A stretch of DNA of 64,000 nucleotides from an uncultured Paludibaculum sp. (GCF_963665245.1 NZ_OY762267.1:4498001-4562000), one strand, 5' to 3'. Shown: positions 7,709 through 16,654, counted from the stretch's first letter. Notes: generated by a model from the letters alone, not told the origin. Made by a program: numbers and translations.

Positions 7709-8878
7709 TCAATAGACATCGGCCAGGTCGAACTCGTCGAGCCGGAGAGGGTAGACCCCGTGACTGCGCACCAACTGGACCACGTAGTCGTAACTCTCGC
7801 CGGGTACGTTGGAGGGCACCGAGTGATCCGACTGGAAGATGAAGCCGCCACCCTTGGCCGCATTGAGTTTGGTGAGTACCGCGGCCCGCAACGCCTCCCT
7901 GCTGCCGGCCGCCCACAATTGCACGTCCATGTTGCCGCAGAAGCCAATACCGTGACCGTACCTGCGCCGCAGCTCCACCACGTCGAGCCCCGCCTTTGCC
8001 TCCAGTGGATTGTAAGCGTCCACCCCAATCTCAATGAAGTCCTCGAAGATCCGGCTGACGTTACCGCAGCCGTGATAGATGACCGGCAGGCCATGGCTGT
8101 GGCATTCGTCGATCATCGCCTTGACGCCCGGTTTGAAGTGCTGCCGCCAGAACGCCGGCGAGAACAGCATGCCCTTCTTGTAAGCGACGTCGCCCCAGAT
8201 CACGATGCCCGCCAGTCTCCCCTGGGCAGCCTGGATCTGTGCCCGCAGCAGGCCCAGATTGAACTCGTGCAGGCGCTCAACAAACCGCGCAATGGCATCC
8301 GGGTACAACCCCATCCAGAGCATGACGTTCTCCGACCCGATGATGCGCCACAACATCTCGTGCGCTTCGCAGACTGAGCCGAAAACCGGGAAGTCTTCGT
8401 AGATCGCGGCGATACGATCGACGAAAGGAGCGATGTCGCGCGCGAAGCCGTCGCCCACGCCGTTGATCTGATCATCACCTTGGCGGAGATAGCGCCGTTC
8501 ATCAAACGCGTCGTCGAACTGGAACGACGCCATCTCCTCAATGGTGCTGGTCTCAAAGGCGAGGAACGCGGGCATCGCCTGGTCGAATTTCTTCCGGATC
8601 GTTGCGCCGAATCCGGTGCGGACGGTCACCTCGGTCGCGTCGTCGTTCAGGATCTCGAACGGCCGGATGTGCGGGTCCATATTCGGGCTCACCACTTGCC
8701 AGTCGAGATCGTAGTAGCGGTAGATGTCGGTGCCCGCGGACAGTCCGAGTTCCTCTCGCCAACGCTGTAGGAAGCCGCCCCAGAAGAAGTCGCTCACCGG
8801 GACGCGGTCGGGCTCCTGATGCCGCAGGGCCTTGTTCATCCGGTCGAGCTTCAATAGACAGTTCTCAGTTTGATGCAT
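7709..8878 (-). CDS. Uroporphyrinogen-decarboxylase-like (COG0407) protein
   Basis: 389 residues from ATG 8878, 13 bases after the GH29 stop. The start region MNKALRHQEPDRVPVSDFFWGG carries the DRVPV motif of UroD-superfamily barrels. Further blocks include DYxDW-like YYDLDWQVVSP, IYHGCGNVSRIFEDFIEIG and AYNPLEAKAG near the C-terminal half. This divergent branch includes cobalamin- or corrinoid-linked methyltransferases and many uncharacterised proteins in sugar clusters. It is unlikely to be heme-biosynthetic HemE, given its sequence and its neighbours (fucosidase and rhamnose mutarotase). The true reaction is unknown. Confidence 0.8.
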   Translation of the reverse strand: MHQTENCLLKLDRMNKALRHQEPDRVPVSDFFWGGFLQRWREELGLSAGTDIYRYYDLDWQVVSPNMDPHIRPFEILNDDATEVTVRTGFGATIRKKFDQAMPAFLAFETSTIEEMASFQFDDAFDERRYLRQGDDQINGVGDGFARDIAPFVDRIAAIYEDFPVFGSVCEAHEMLWRIIGSENVMLWMGLYPDAIARFVERLHEFNLGLLRAQIQAAQGRLAGIVIWGDVAYKKGMLFSPAFWRQHFKPGVKAMIDECHSHGLPVIYHGCGNVSRIFEDFIEIGVDAYNPLEAKAGLDVVELRRRYGHGIGFCGNMDVQLWAAGSREALRAAVLTKLNAAKGGGFIFQSDHSVPSNVPGESYDYVVQLVRSHGVYPLRLDEFDLADVY

Positions 8879-8891
8879 CACCCACCCCACC

Positions 8892-10232
8892 CTATCGAGC
8901 TGGGATGGTGCCCGCGTCGCCATCGAGTTCGAGCTTGACGATGGTGTCCACCGCGCCTCGTTGCCCGGCCGGCACGCTGACACGAATGCTCGCGGCGGTC
9001 TGTTTCACGTCCGCCTGGCCTGTGCCGGAGAGGATGCTGTGCCGCACGATCTTCAGCGGAATGGCGGGGAGCTCGATGCTGTCGGAGGGCCAGCGCAGGA
9101 TGTGCAGGTAGATGGAATTCCCCTTGTGTGTGCTGCCGCCCCACCAACTACCTTCGGCCAGCGCGAAGCCCTCGGCGTGGGCCGGACGCCTCTTCTCGTC
9201 GGGCGCAATGAAGGGGCCTCCGCGGGTGGCGTAGATGCTCTCGCCGTACCTCTTCAGGAATGTGCCCATCTCACGCAGCCGCGCTGCATGGGACGGCTCA
9301 ATGAGTCCGTCCGGCCTCGGCCCAACGTTGAAGAGGAGGTTGCCGTCTCCGATGGCGCAACACACCAAACCGCGCAGGCACTCCTCCGTGGAGCGCAGAG
9401 TGTCGTCCGGCTTATAGGCCCACTGCCGGCCCACGGTGGCGCAAGTCTCCCAGGGCCGCTTGTTCTGGAATAGGCCGATGCGCTGCTCCGGTGTGTCGTT
9501 GTCGGCGGGCAGACCGGCGCGGTTGTTGATGACCAGTTCCGGCTCCAGTTGGCGCATCATCCGCAACAGGCGCGGAGCATCCCAATCCTCAGCCTTGCCG
9601 CCGAGTCCGTCGAAGAACCACATCCTCGTCGGGCCATAGCCCGTGAGCAACTCGCGGACCTGCCCGTGCAGATATTCGATGTACTTTGCATGAGCCGGCC
9701 CATTGCGGTAGTCGGGATGGTGCCAGTCGGGCTGCGAATAGTAGACGCCCCAGTCGAGGCCGCCACGCCGGCAGGCATCGGAGAGCATGCGGACGATGTC
9801 CTTCCCATAAGGGCAGCGCGGGCTGGTGACTCTGTAGTCGGTGAGCTTTGTGTCGAAGTTGCAGAAGCCATCGTGGTGTTTCGTCGTGAACACTAGGTAC
9901 TTCATGCCCGCGTCCCTGGCCAGTTGGACCCACTCGTCCGCGTTGAATTTGACGGGGTTGAACTTGCGGTACAGGTTGTCGTAGACCTCCACGGGGACAT
10001 CGCCAGTTTTGGTCTCCGGACGGCCGCGTCGCTCACCGCCTCGGGACCAGCCGATCTCCGTGCCCACGATGCTCACCGGGCCCCAATGGATGAACATCCC
10101 AAAGCGGTGGTCTTTCCAGCGCTCGATCGCTGCCGATGGGGCGCCAGGGTCTCCAGCAGGGGTCCCACTTTGAGACGAGAATGAACTGGGAACTGCCAGG
10201 GGTAGAGCGCAGAACGTTCGACGTTGCATCAT
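8892..10232 (-). CDS. Secreted GH29 alpha-L-fucosidase
   Basis: 446 residues with an N-terminal RRTFCALPLAVPSSF export signal (twin-arginine-like). The GH29 barrel is clear: RFGMFIHWGPVS (43-54), YLVFTTKHHDGFCNF (112-126), GLDWGVYYSQPDWH (158-171) and MWFFDGLGG, in which D208 is the expected nucleophile. The C-terminal 120 residues are beta-sandwich-like. The family retains configuration and releases alpha-L-fucose (or related deoxyhexoses) from glycans. It heads a three-gene unit with the UroD-like protein and RhaM. The general acid/base is not conserved across GH29 and was not assigned here. Confidence 0.92.
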   Translation of the reverse strand: MMQRRTFCALPLAVPSSFSSQSGTPAGDPGAPSAAIERWKDHRFGMFIHWGPVSIVGTEIGWSRGGERRGRPETKTGDVPVEVYDNLYRKFNPVKFNADEWVQLARDAGMKYLVFTTKHHDGFCNFDTKLTDYRVTSPRCPYGKDIVRMLSDACRRGGLDWGVYYSQPDWHHPDYRNGPAHAKYIEYLHGQVRELLTGYGPTRMWFFDGLGGKAEDWDAPRLLRMMRQLEPELVINNRAGLPADNDTPEQRIGLFQNKRPWETCATVGRQWAYKPDDTLRSTEECLRGLVCCAIGDGNLLFNVGPRPDGLIEPSHAARLREMGTFLKRYGESIYATRGGPFIAPDEKRRPAHAEGFALAEGSWWGGSTHKGNSIYLHILRWPSDSIELPAIPLKIVRHSILSGTGQADVKQTAASIRVSVPAGQRGAVDTIVKLELDGDAGTIPAR

Positions 10233-10388
10233 TGAACTCGCATCTCCGGCGAGCGCTCAGATGTTGATTCTTGACGGGTCTGGCAATATAAGCCTGTGGA
10301 TGAGCGCCCGAGCGCGACGAGCTTATCCAAGCCGCAACGGGCAGTCAAGCTGCCATCCCTGCCATCCCTGAGGGCCACTCGTGGCTGG

Positions 10389-11417
10389 TCAGCGGGCGTT
10401 GCCACTTCGGTACCTGGCGATGCGGCCCTTGGGGCCCACGGCCCAGCCTGTTGAGCCGTCCCGGGTGAAGGTCAAAGCGTTGAAGGCACCTTCGTCGAAC
10501 TTCGTCCAGGTTCGGCCGTCGTCCCGTGAGATGTCGGAGCCGGAAGTGCCTGTTGCGACCCACACCCGCGCCTTCGGCAGATACTTCACGGCCGAGCGGA
10601 AACCGGCCGGGCCGTTCGCGGAGGGTTTCCAGGTCTTGCCGCCGTCGGTCGAGAAGGCGGCGGTCTGCCTGGCTTCCTTATCCTTCGAATAGTCGCCTCC
10701 CACCACGACGCCGTGGTCGTCGTCACGGAAGGCCACCGAGAATATGCCGGCCCCTGGTGCGTCGTTGCGAATGGGCGCGGCGGCTACTTTCCAGCCGCGG
10801 CCGGAGTTACGGGAACGAAAGACCCGTGCAGCACCAGGACCGCCCGTGACATACCAGGCGTCGCGGCGGCCGCTGACGAAGACGCACGTATTGCTGGCTG
10901 CAAAGGCGCCTTCACCCGGCAGAGCCGGGGGTGTCGTGAGGCGATTCCAGTGGAGGCCGCCGTCCTCAGTGAAGAGAAGTTCCGCGCTGCCGTCCACAGG
11001 GTCGCCCAGGATTAGGCCCGTGTGGCCATCCCAGAAGGCGATGCTGTCGAAGAAGCCTTTGGCGTTGGATTGAGTGAGCTGGAGGGTCCAATGGGCGCCA
11101 GCGTCTTCGGTCTTGTAGATGCGAGACAACGGGCCGGGGCCAGCGCTCATGAGGTAGGCGATGTTCTCATTGACCGGCCAGATGCCGCGGAAATCGAGCT
11201 TCTCGGCGCCTGGCACCTGCCCGGCGGTCCAGTGTTCTCCACCATCTACGGTACGGAGAAAGGTTCCGTTGGCGCCGCTGGCCCAGACGATGTGATCGCT
11301 AATCGCCCGGACGCCACGTAAGGATGCCGTGGTGGGGCTGGTTTGCGGGACCCAGGACTGAGCGTTGAGAGTCAAAAAGGAAAGAGCGACGGCCAGCGAT
11401 AGCAGAGCGGGATTCAT
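10389..11417 (-). CDS. Secreted YCF48/BNR-like propeller protein
   Basis: 342 residues from ATG 11417 with a Sec signal (LLSLAVALSFLTLNAQ). Blade motifs repeat through the protein: RTVDGGEHWTAG, KTEDAGAHWTLQ, FTEDGGLHWNRL, RSRNSGRGWKVA, FSTDGGKTWKPS and SRDDGRTWTKFD, then GWAVGPKGRIARY at the end. This matches photosystem-stability-factor-like (YCF48) or BNR propellers, common secreted proteins in Acidobacteria with no settled function. It is transcribed divergently from the sialidase-like gene. About 155 bp separate it from the GH29 gene, including a 9-bp tandem repeat (TGCCATCCC twice, 10351-10368), so a separate promoter for the GH29 unit is possible. Confidence 0.82.
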   Translation of the reverse strand: MNPALLSLAVALSFLTLNAQSWVPQTSPTTASLRGVRAISDHIVWASGANGTFLRTVDGGEHWTAGQVPGAEKLDFRGIWPVNENIAYLMSAGPGPLSRIYKTEDAGAHWTLQLTQSNAKGFFDSIAFWDGHTGLILGDPVDGSAELLFTEDGGLHWNRLTTPPALPGEGAFAASNTCVFVSGRRDAWYVTGGPGAARVFRSRNSGRGWKVAAAPIRNDAPGAGIFSVAFRDDDHGVVVGGDYSKDKEARQTAAFSTDGGKTWKPSANGPAGFRSAVKYLPKARVWVATGTSGSDISRDDGRTWTKFDEGAFNALTFTRDGSTGWAVGPKGRIARYRSGNAR

Positions 11418-11473
11418 TGTACTTCCAGTAGTGTAGCGGCCCTGCTCCCCCAAACGCCGCGCAATGCGAGAGA

Positions 11474-12697
11474 ATGGCTCACATCGCGATGACCACTCCC
11501 TTGTCCCGCACGATCGTCACGGCCTTGTTGCTGGCCGGCAGCGCTCTGGCTGAGAAACCGCTTCTCGAAAAGGACGACATCTTTCCGCTCGACGTGAAGC
11601 ACAACCATGCGTCGAGCATTCTCTATCTACCGAATGGCGATCTGTTTGTGTGCTGGTACCGAGGCTCGGGCGAGCGGCAGGCCGATGACGTACAGATCAT
11701 GGGGGCACGGAAGAGGAGGGGTGCAAAAGCATGGTCGGCGCCCTTTGTGCTGGCTGACGAGCCGGGCTTTCCGGACACCAATCCGACATTGTTTCTCGAT
11801 CGAGACAAGCGGTTGTGGCTGTTCTGGCAAACGATCGTGGCGAACACGTGGGAATCGGCGATTACGAGCTACCGTGTATCGTCGAACTACAACGGTGACG
11901 GCGTGCCGAAGTGGGACCGGGCCGACATCATGCTGCTGAAGCCGAACCATCTCGTCGAACGAGTGCAGGAGTTCGGGTCACGCTACACGGCGGGCCGGGA
12001 AGGTGATTACTGGAAGCGGGAGTTGGAGAAGGCCAAGGACAAATACTTTTCCCGGATGGGCTGGATGAACAGGCCGCATCCGGTGCAACTGGCGTCAGGC
12101 CGGATCGTAGTGGGGTTGTATTCCGACGGCTACAGCATCAGCCTTGCTGCTATCAGCGACGACAACGGATTGACTTGGCATGCTTCTGACCCCATCGTGG
12201 GCAACGGCAACATCCAGCCGACATTCGGAATTAAGAAGGACGGCGGGCTGGTGGCCTACATGCGGGACAATGGGCCGCCGCCAAAGCGTCTGATGGCGAG
12301 TGAGTCGAAGGATAGCGGTGAGACCTGGACGTTCGCGGAGGACACGGACATACCGAATTCCGGGACGGGCGTCGAGGTGTTGACGCTGAAGGACGGACGC
12401 TGGCTGATGATCAACAACGATACGGAGAAGGGCCGGTATTCGCTGTGCCTTTCACTGTCGAACGACGAAGGCAAAACGTGGAAGTGGAACCGCCATATTG
12501 AGTTGGACAAGCGGGCCGAGAAGCCGGGTTCGTTCCACTACCCGGCGATCGTACAGGCGCCGGACGGGACGATTCATGCGAGCTATAGCGTGTTTCTCAA
12601 CCATCTGCCGGCGACGGAACCGCATAAGACGATCCGCCACGCGCACTTCAACCTGGAGTGGGTCATGGAAGGGGATCCGGTCGAGACAGCCCATTGA
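11474..12697 (+). CDS. Secreted sialidase-like (BNR) glycosidase
   Basis: 407 residues with a signal peptide (VTALLLAGSALAEKP). The N-terminal strand motif NHASSILYLPNGDLFVCWYRG and DPNP-like FPDTNPTLFLD resemble the exo-alpha-sialidase fold. Asp-box-like elements are SDDNGLTWHASD, SKDSGETWTFAE and SNDEGKTWKWNR. HYPAIVQAPDGTIHASYS near the end is the usual last-blade signature of this family, and NTEKGRYSL-like loops occur before it. Many homologous six-blade enzymes are annotated as sialidase or neuraminidase-related, but act on other sugars (for example rhamnogalacturonan). The nan locus is 35 kb away. Substrate: unresolved. Confidence 0.8.
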   Translation: MAHIAMTTPLSRTIVTALLLAGSALAEKPLLEKDDIFPLDVKHNHASSILYLPNGDLFVCWYRGSGERQADDVQIMGARKRRGAKAWSAPFVLADEPGFPDTNPTLFLDRDKRLWLFWQTIVANTWESAITSYRVSSNYNGDGVPKWDRADIMLLKPNHLVERVQEFGSRYTAGREGDYWKRELEKAKDKYFSRMGWMNRPHPVQLASGRIVVGLYSDGYSISLAAISDDNGLTWHASDPIVGNGNIQPTFGIKKDGGLVAYMRDNGPPPKRLMASESKDSGETWTFAEDTDIPNSGTGVEVLTLKDGRWLMINNDTEKGRYSLCLSLSNDEGKTWKWNRHIELDKRAEKPGSFHYPAIVQAPDGTIHASYSVFLNHLPATEPHKTIRHAHFNLEWVMEGDPVETAH

Positions 12698-12721
12698 CAC
12701 CACCGGTACCGGCGCTATAGT
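12694..12721 (+). promoter_or_regulatory. Sigma-70-type promoter for the small membrane protein
   Basis: TTGACA (12694-12699), a 16-bp spacer and TATAGT (12716-12721). The -35 box overlaps the stop codon of the sialidase-like gene. The start codon at 12793 lies about 65 bases beyond the predicted transcription start. Confidence 0.7.
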
Positions 12722-12792
12722 GAAGGCGCAGTAGAGCCGCGGCCGGAAGGAAGCGGGCGATCTGGTTCCTCCGGTACGGCTGGGAGGTAACC

Positions 12793-13053
12793 ATGAGCAG
12801 TACTGTTGTTGTGTGTTCCTACCTGGTCTCGATGGCCGTTGCCATTTTCCTGTTGTGGCGGTTCAGCCATATCCGCTGGTATTGGCATGTACTCGCCGTG
12901 GCAGTGGCGCTGGGGCTGGGCTTGATGCCGCCCTTGGCGCAGGAAGCCGGACGTAACTACGACATAGCGTTGGGCAGTGCGTTTCTGTTCCTGCTGGTGT
13001 GGGGTGCGGGCGAACCACTCTTCAAAGTGATGCACCTGCCCCGCCACTTCTGA
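12793..13053 (+). CDS. Small three-helix membrane protein, unknown function
   Basis: 86 residues with GGGAGG five bases before the ATG. Three hydrophobic segments are visible: about 4-22 (VVVCSYLVSMAVAIFLLW), 29-47 (YWHVLAVAVALGLGLM) and 60-75 (ALGSAFLFLLVWGAG). The protein is therefore mostly membrane-embedded. No family was recognised. A consensus promoter directly upstream and the strong ribosome site argue that it is a real, expressed gene. It converges with the FAD oxidoreductase gene. Confidence 0.7.
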   Translation: MSSTVVVCSYLVSMAVAIFLLWRFSHIRWYWHVLAVAVALGLGLMPPLAQEAGRNYDIALGSAFLFLLVWGAGEPLFKVMHLPRHF

Positions 13054-13062
13054 TCTCGCCGA

Positions 13063-14985
13063 TCACGCGTAGCAGCGAATCTCAAATAGCCGCGCCAGTT
13101 CGCTGCCGTTCGTAGCCGTGATGTGAAGCCGAACGCGGTCTGTCGTAACCGCGGCGAACTGATGACGTCGCAATCGCTGGTGGTTGCCTTGCATGACGGC
13201 GACCTCTTTGTCGCCGGCAAGGATGCGGTAATCCCTGACTGTCTCCGGTTGCGGCGCGCGGATCGTGTTTTTGGTCACATCATCCGAACCGGAGAGCATG
13301 AGCTCCCGCTGGAAGCCGGTGTCGAAGGTTAGTTGGACCGAGGAAACCGTGACGGGTTGCGGCCACTTCAGCTTGATCCACGCACCGTCCTGGCTCAGCC
13401 GCCCGGCCCACTGGTGAATCTCACGGCCAGGGATGTCCCGGACCCATCCATCCACCACGTTCTCAGAGGGATAGTGCTCCTCGCTGCCGGAGGCCTGCAC
13501 TTTGGCGCGGCGGGCGAGGTCCAGAGGATCTTCATTCTTCACGCCGCGCAGGGATTGATCCTGGAGGAGCAGGGTCTGTTGGAGATGGACGACGCGGTTG
13601 CGGTCCTGCGCCAACTGGCGGGGTAGGATCTTTGCCGAGATGCACTGCGCGGCTGCGGTGCCCACCGCCTGGCCGACGCAGGCGCAGGTGGCCATCACGC
13701 GGGTGGATGTGAACGCCGCGTGCGTGGCGCTGATATTGCGGCCGGCCATCATCAGGTTTGGTACGTTCTTGCTGTAGAGCGCGCGCAGAGGGATGTTGTA
13801 AACTTCGGGCGTCCTCAACACGGTGTTGGGCGGCAGATCCGAGCGATCAAAGCCCCCGGGTGGGTGATCGTCCATTGGCCAGCCGCCGATGGCGACCGCA
13901 TCGTCGAAATCGCCCTTGAGCAGGTCGTGCTGGGTGATCAGGTGGTCACCGACCATACGCCGGCTACCCCGCTTGCCGGGCATCATGCCTAACCAGTCGA
14001 GTGCCCAATTGGCAGAGTCGGGATGATTGTCGCTGTTCTTGATGTAGTCCCAGACACCGAGCGCGATGGCCAACAGCTCGTAACGAATGCGCTCGTTGTC
14101 CCAGATGGTATTCAGATCGCCGCCCCACTCCACCCACCAATAGCCGTATTCCCAGGTCTTGGTGGGCCGGAAGCGGAGTTGCTCGCGCGTGACTTTGCGG
14201 GCCCACGTGGGCGGCGTGAACGGCATGGGCCGGCCATAGTTCCGCGAGGTGAAGAGGATGCTGGACCCGAGGGTTTCTTCGTCCGCCTTTTCCGGAGCCA
14301 ACGATTCGTTGAACTCCGAGCGGGTTTCGCGGCCGGTGCGCATGAGAGCCCCGGCTTCCAAGCCGAGGCGGGAGTCTCCGGTGCAGTCGACGAAGAGGGG
14401 GGCGTGGACACGGTAAAGGTGTTCGCTCTTGTCGCAGCGCGCCATGACGCAGTCAATGGCCTCGCCCTTCTTAACCACGGAGTAGAGTGTGGTTTCCAGC
14501 AGCAGGGTGATGTTCTTCTCGCTGATGACCTTGTCGTAGAGCAGCATGTCCCACATTTCAAAGCTGCGCTGGGGATTGCCGGCGGCGTCGTCGAGACGGA
14601 TCTCCTCAACCAGTCCGCCCTCGCGCCAACCGGGCCGGCTTCTGTGGGAATTGGCGCCGACGACATGCATCTTGACTTCGCTGGAGGAATTGCCCCCGAG
14701 GCGCGAGCGGTCCTGGACGAGGACGACGCGGGCTCCGTTCCGGGCGGCGGCAAGTGCAGCGCAGACGCCGGCGAGTCCACCTCCAGCGACGAATACGTCG
14801 GCCTGAAGCTCAACGAGCGTCATGTTAGGCTCGTGCGGAATCGATTTGGGGCGGTTGCGAGGCGGCGCGATGATATCGAAGTTGGGCTTGCCGGAGGGCC
14901 GCTCCTGAGCCAGCAGATCCTGAGCCATCACGGCGAGGGAGTAGCCCGTGAAGGGGAATGCGGTGAACAGGTCGCGACGCTTCAT
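13063..14985 (-). CDS. Exported FAD-dependent oxidoreductase with C-terminal discoidin-like domain
   Basis: 640 residues with an MKRRDLFTAFPF export signal. The dinucleotide fold DVFVAGGGLAGVCAALAAA (63-81) and RLGGNSS identify an FAD_oxidored (PF12831-type) enzyme. A second FAD-contact block, LMMAGRNISATHAAF, is followed by ACVGQAVGTAAAQ, as in that family. The last 150 residues (ASGSEEHYPSENVVDGW ... LFEIRCYA) look like an F5/8-type discoidin sandwich, which usually binds carbohydrate. FAD proteins of this class are widespread in Acidobacteria and Planctomycetes near glycan genes, but their substrates are mostly unknown. No operon partner is adjacent; hpt lies upstream in the other reading unit 72 bp away. 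Confidence 0.82.
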   Translation of the reverse strand: MKRRDLFTAFPFTGYSLAVMAQDLLAQERPSGKPNFDIIAPPRNRPKSIPHEPNMTLVELQADVFVAGGGLAGVCAALAAARNGARVVLVQDRSRLGGNSSSEVKMHVVGANSHRSRPGWREGGLVEEIRLDDAAGNPQRSFEMWDMLLYDKVISEKNITLLLETTLYSVVKKGEAIDCVMARCDKSEHLYRVHAPLFVDCTGDSRLGLEAGALMRTGRETRSEFNESLAPEKADEETLGSSILFTSRNYGRPMPFTPPTWARKVTREQLRFRPTKTWEYGYWWVEWGGDLNTIWDNERIRYELLAIALGVWDYIKNSDNHPDSANWALDWLGMMPGKRGSRRMVGDHLITQHDLLKGDFDDAVAIGGWPMDDHPPGGFDRSDLPPNTVLRTPEVYNIPLRALYSKNVPNLMMAGRNISATHAAFTSTRVMATCACVGQAVGTAAAQCISAKILPRQLAQDRNRVVHLQQTLLLQDQSLRGVKNEDPLDLARRAKVQASGSEEHYPSENVVDGWVRDIPGREIHQWAGRLSQDGAWIKLKWPQPVTVSSVQLTFDTGFQRELMLSGSDDVTKNTIRAPQPETVRDYRILAGDKEVAVMQGNHQRLRRHQFAAVTTDRVRLHITATNGSELARLFEIRCYA

Positions 14986-15056
14986 GATGCCAATATATAG
15001 TATTTCAGATGTCAGCCAGGAAGCCGCCGAACGCTGCCGGTCCAGAACGCAGCGCG

Positions 15057-15578
15057 TCAGGGAACCAGGATGCAGAGGTCTTTGAGGTTGCGATAGCGCT
15101 GGTTGAAGTCCAGGCCGTAGCCGATGACGAACTTGTCCTCGATGGTGAAGCCGATGTAGTCGCCCTCGACGGCGATGCGGCGGCGGGAAGGCTTGTCGAG
15201 GAAGGACGCAATTTTGAGAGAACGGGGCGCGCGCTGGGACATGACGTGCTGCAGGTAGTTGAGCGTCAGCCCGGTGTCGATGATGTCCTCCACCAGGAGC
15301 ACATCCTCATCCTGAATCGGCTTGTCGAGATCTTTGGTGAGCTGGACTTGGCCGGAAGTGGTGGTTCCCTCGTAGCTCTTGGTTCCGATGAACTCAATAC
15401 GCAGGGGCAGGTCGATGTGGCGCACCAGGTCGGCCAGGAACATGAAGGAGCCCTTCAGGACACCCACGAGGACAACAGAGCGTCCCTCGTAATCGGCGGT
15501 GATCTGCGCACCCAAGGCGGCAATGCGGGCCTGGATTTCGTCGTGGGGGATGAGGACTTCGATCTTCGGAGACGCCAT
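15057..15578 (-). CDS. hpt: Hypoxanthine phosphoribosyltransferase
   Basis: 173 residues from ATG 15578, the usual length for the enzyme; the longer frame upstream has no homology. Motifs: VVLVGVLKGSFMFLADLVR (the PPi loop containing LKGS), YEGTTTSGQV (flexible catalytic loop), LLVEDIIDTGLTL (PRPP-binding VEDIIDTG) and YIGFTIEDKFVIGYGLDFNQRYRNL (purine-binding and C-terminal Mg loop). It salvages hypoxanthine or guanine with PRPP to IMP or GMP in the cytoplasm. It lies downstream of the sigma/FecR pair on the same strand but across 65 bp that contain a small CTTGTGACAAG palindrome (15631-15641). Confidence 0.95.
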   Translation of the reverse strand: MASPKIEVLIPHDEIQARIAALGAQITADYEGRSVVLVGVLKGSFMFLADLVRHIDLPLRIEFIGTKSYEGTTTSGQVQLTKDLDKPIQDEDVLLVEDIIDTGLTLNYLQHVMSQRAPRSLKIASFLDKPSRRRIAVEGDYIGFTIEDKFVIGYGLDFNQRYRNLKDLCILVP

Positions 15579-15643
15579 GCGATCAGTCTGGCATATCGGC
15601 ACAGCGGGTGACCTGCCCCGAGTGCGGACACTTGTGACAAGAA

Positions 15644-16654
15644 CTAATGGCGCACGATCGGCGCCGGAAGCGGTGTGAAGCCCCACAGCTTCCACGCCTC
15701 TCCCGGGCCGAGCAGCAAGCCATCCCAGAGGCGCTGCAGAGCGTCGGGTTCGAGGTTCAGGATGGCATCTCGAGTGACGCCCACCGGAAGCGGGGCCAGG
15801 GCAATCAAGCGATCCAAGGTAACGGTTCGCTCTTCCAGCGTGCCTCGCGAGAGCAGATGCCAAAGAGTAAGGGCATCGCGGCGGCGGGCCAAGGGGAGCA
15901 GTGCTTTCCGGGCGGCCATGCGGGCTTGCGGATCGGCGGAGAAGTCGACGATCTCCAGGGCCAGGGCGAAGCCGGGCGCGGCGTCCAGGAAGTACGGAGT
16001 ACCGGGGCCCAGGCCTTTGCGGGTGCGGCAGGCAGCGCCGACGGGGATGAACGACTGACGGCCGCGATCCTCGAAGCTCACCCAGCCCATGGTCACCTCC
16101 AGATGGCCACTGCCATCCGCGTCGACATGCAGGGTGTAGGCGCAGCCCAGGTCGACGGCCTTGGCGGACGGCGTCAATACCTGGAACTGGCGCGGAGGCG
16201 CCAGAATGCTGGCCCTGATCTCACCGCGCTCCAGCGCGACGAGCTGATGGTCTGGAGAAGCCTCGAGCAGGCGGATGAGTGAGTTCTTCTCAATGGTCAG
16301 GTCACCGATGTCGCCGACGCGGAGCAGGACGCGGCCGGAGCCGGTCTCCAAGTGTTCTCCCGTGCGCAGGATTCGGGTGAGCCGGGAACCGGTGCCGAGG
16401 TGGACCTCGCCGGTCGCGCTGGCGATAGCCCAGCCAGGCGAGCGCTGGTAGAGATACCAGGCAACGGAAGCCCCAACGGTGAGGAAGAGGGCCGCGGCCA
16501 TGGCAAAACGAGTCCAAACAGGCCAGTGACGTACGGAACCGGACTCGACTCTTGGATCGAGGCGCGCCTCCAGCTCAGCGCGCCGCGGCTGATAGCGCAA
16601 CGGGCGCAACGCACGTTCGATCCGCTCGAGTTCTTCGTCCCGCCAGTCGCTCAT
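15644..16654 (-). CDS. FecR-domain membrane protein, putative anti-sigma partner
   Basis: 336 residues from ATG 16654, whose ATG overlaps the sigma gene stop (ATGA). Residues 1-45 are a charged cytoplasmic segment (DEELERIERALRPLRYQPRR), followed by one membrane helix (FAMAAALFLTVGASVAWYLY). The periplasmic part holds the FecR domain: TGEVHLGTGSRLTRILRTGE, LRVGDIGDLTIEKNSLIRLL, LERGEIRASI and VLTPSAKAVDLGCAYTLHVD. FecR proteins usually pass a surface signal to an ECF sigma factor. The C-terminal 130 residues are helical and not typical of FecR. No TonB receptor is adjacent, so the signal is unclear. Confidence 0.85.
   Translation of the reverse strand: MSDWRDEELERIERALRPLRYQPRRAELEARLDPRVESGSVRHWPVWTRFAMAAALFLTVGASVAWYLYQRSPGWAIASATGEVHLGTGSRLTRILRTGEHLETGSGRVLLRVGDIGDLTIEKNSLIRLLEASPDHQLVALERGEIRASILAPPRQFQVLTPSAKAVDLGCAYTLHVDADGSGHLEVTMGWVSFEDRGRQSFIPVGAACRTRKGLGPGTPYFLDAAPGFALALEIVDFSADPQARMAARKALLPLARRRDALTLWHLLSRGTLEERTVTLDRLIALAPLPVGVTRDAILNLEPDALQRLWDGLLLGPGEAWKLWGFTPLPAPIVRH

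Noticed and set aside
7709..8878. HemE (uroporphyrinogen decarboxylase) assignment
   Set aside because: The protein belongs to the superfamily but is divergent and sits among deoxyhexose genes; no other heme genes are nearby.
11474..12697. Assigning this sialidase-like gene to the nan locus regulon
   Set aside because: It lies about 35 kb away, has no ATCGAT palindrome upstream, and the substrate specificity of the fold is broad.
15631..15641. CTTGTGACAAG palindrome between FecR and hpt genes
   Set aside because: The arms are only five bases, with no T-tract and no second copy; too little to call a terminator or operator.
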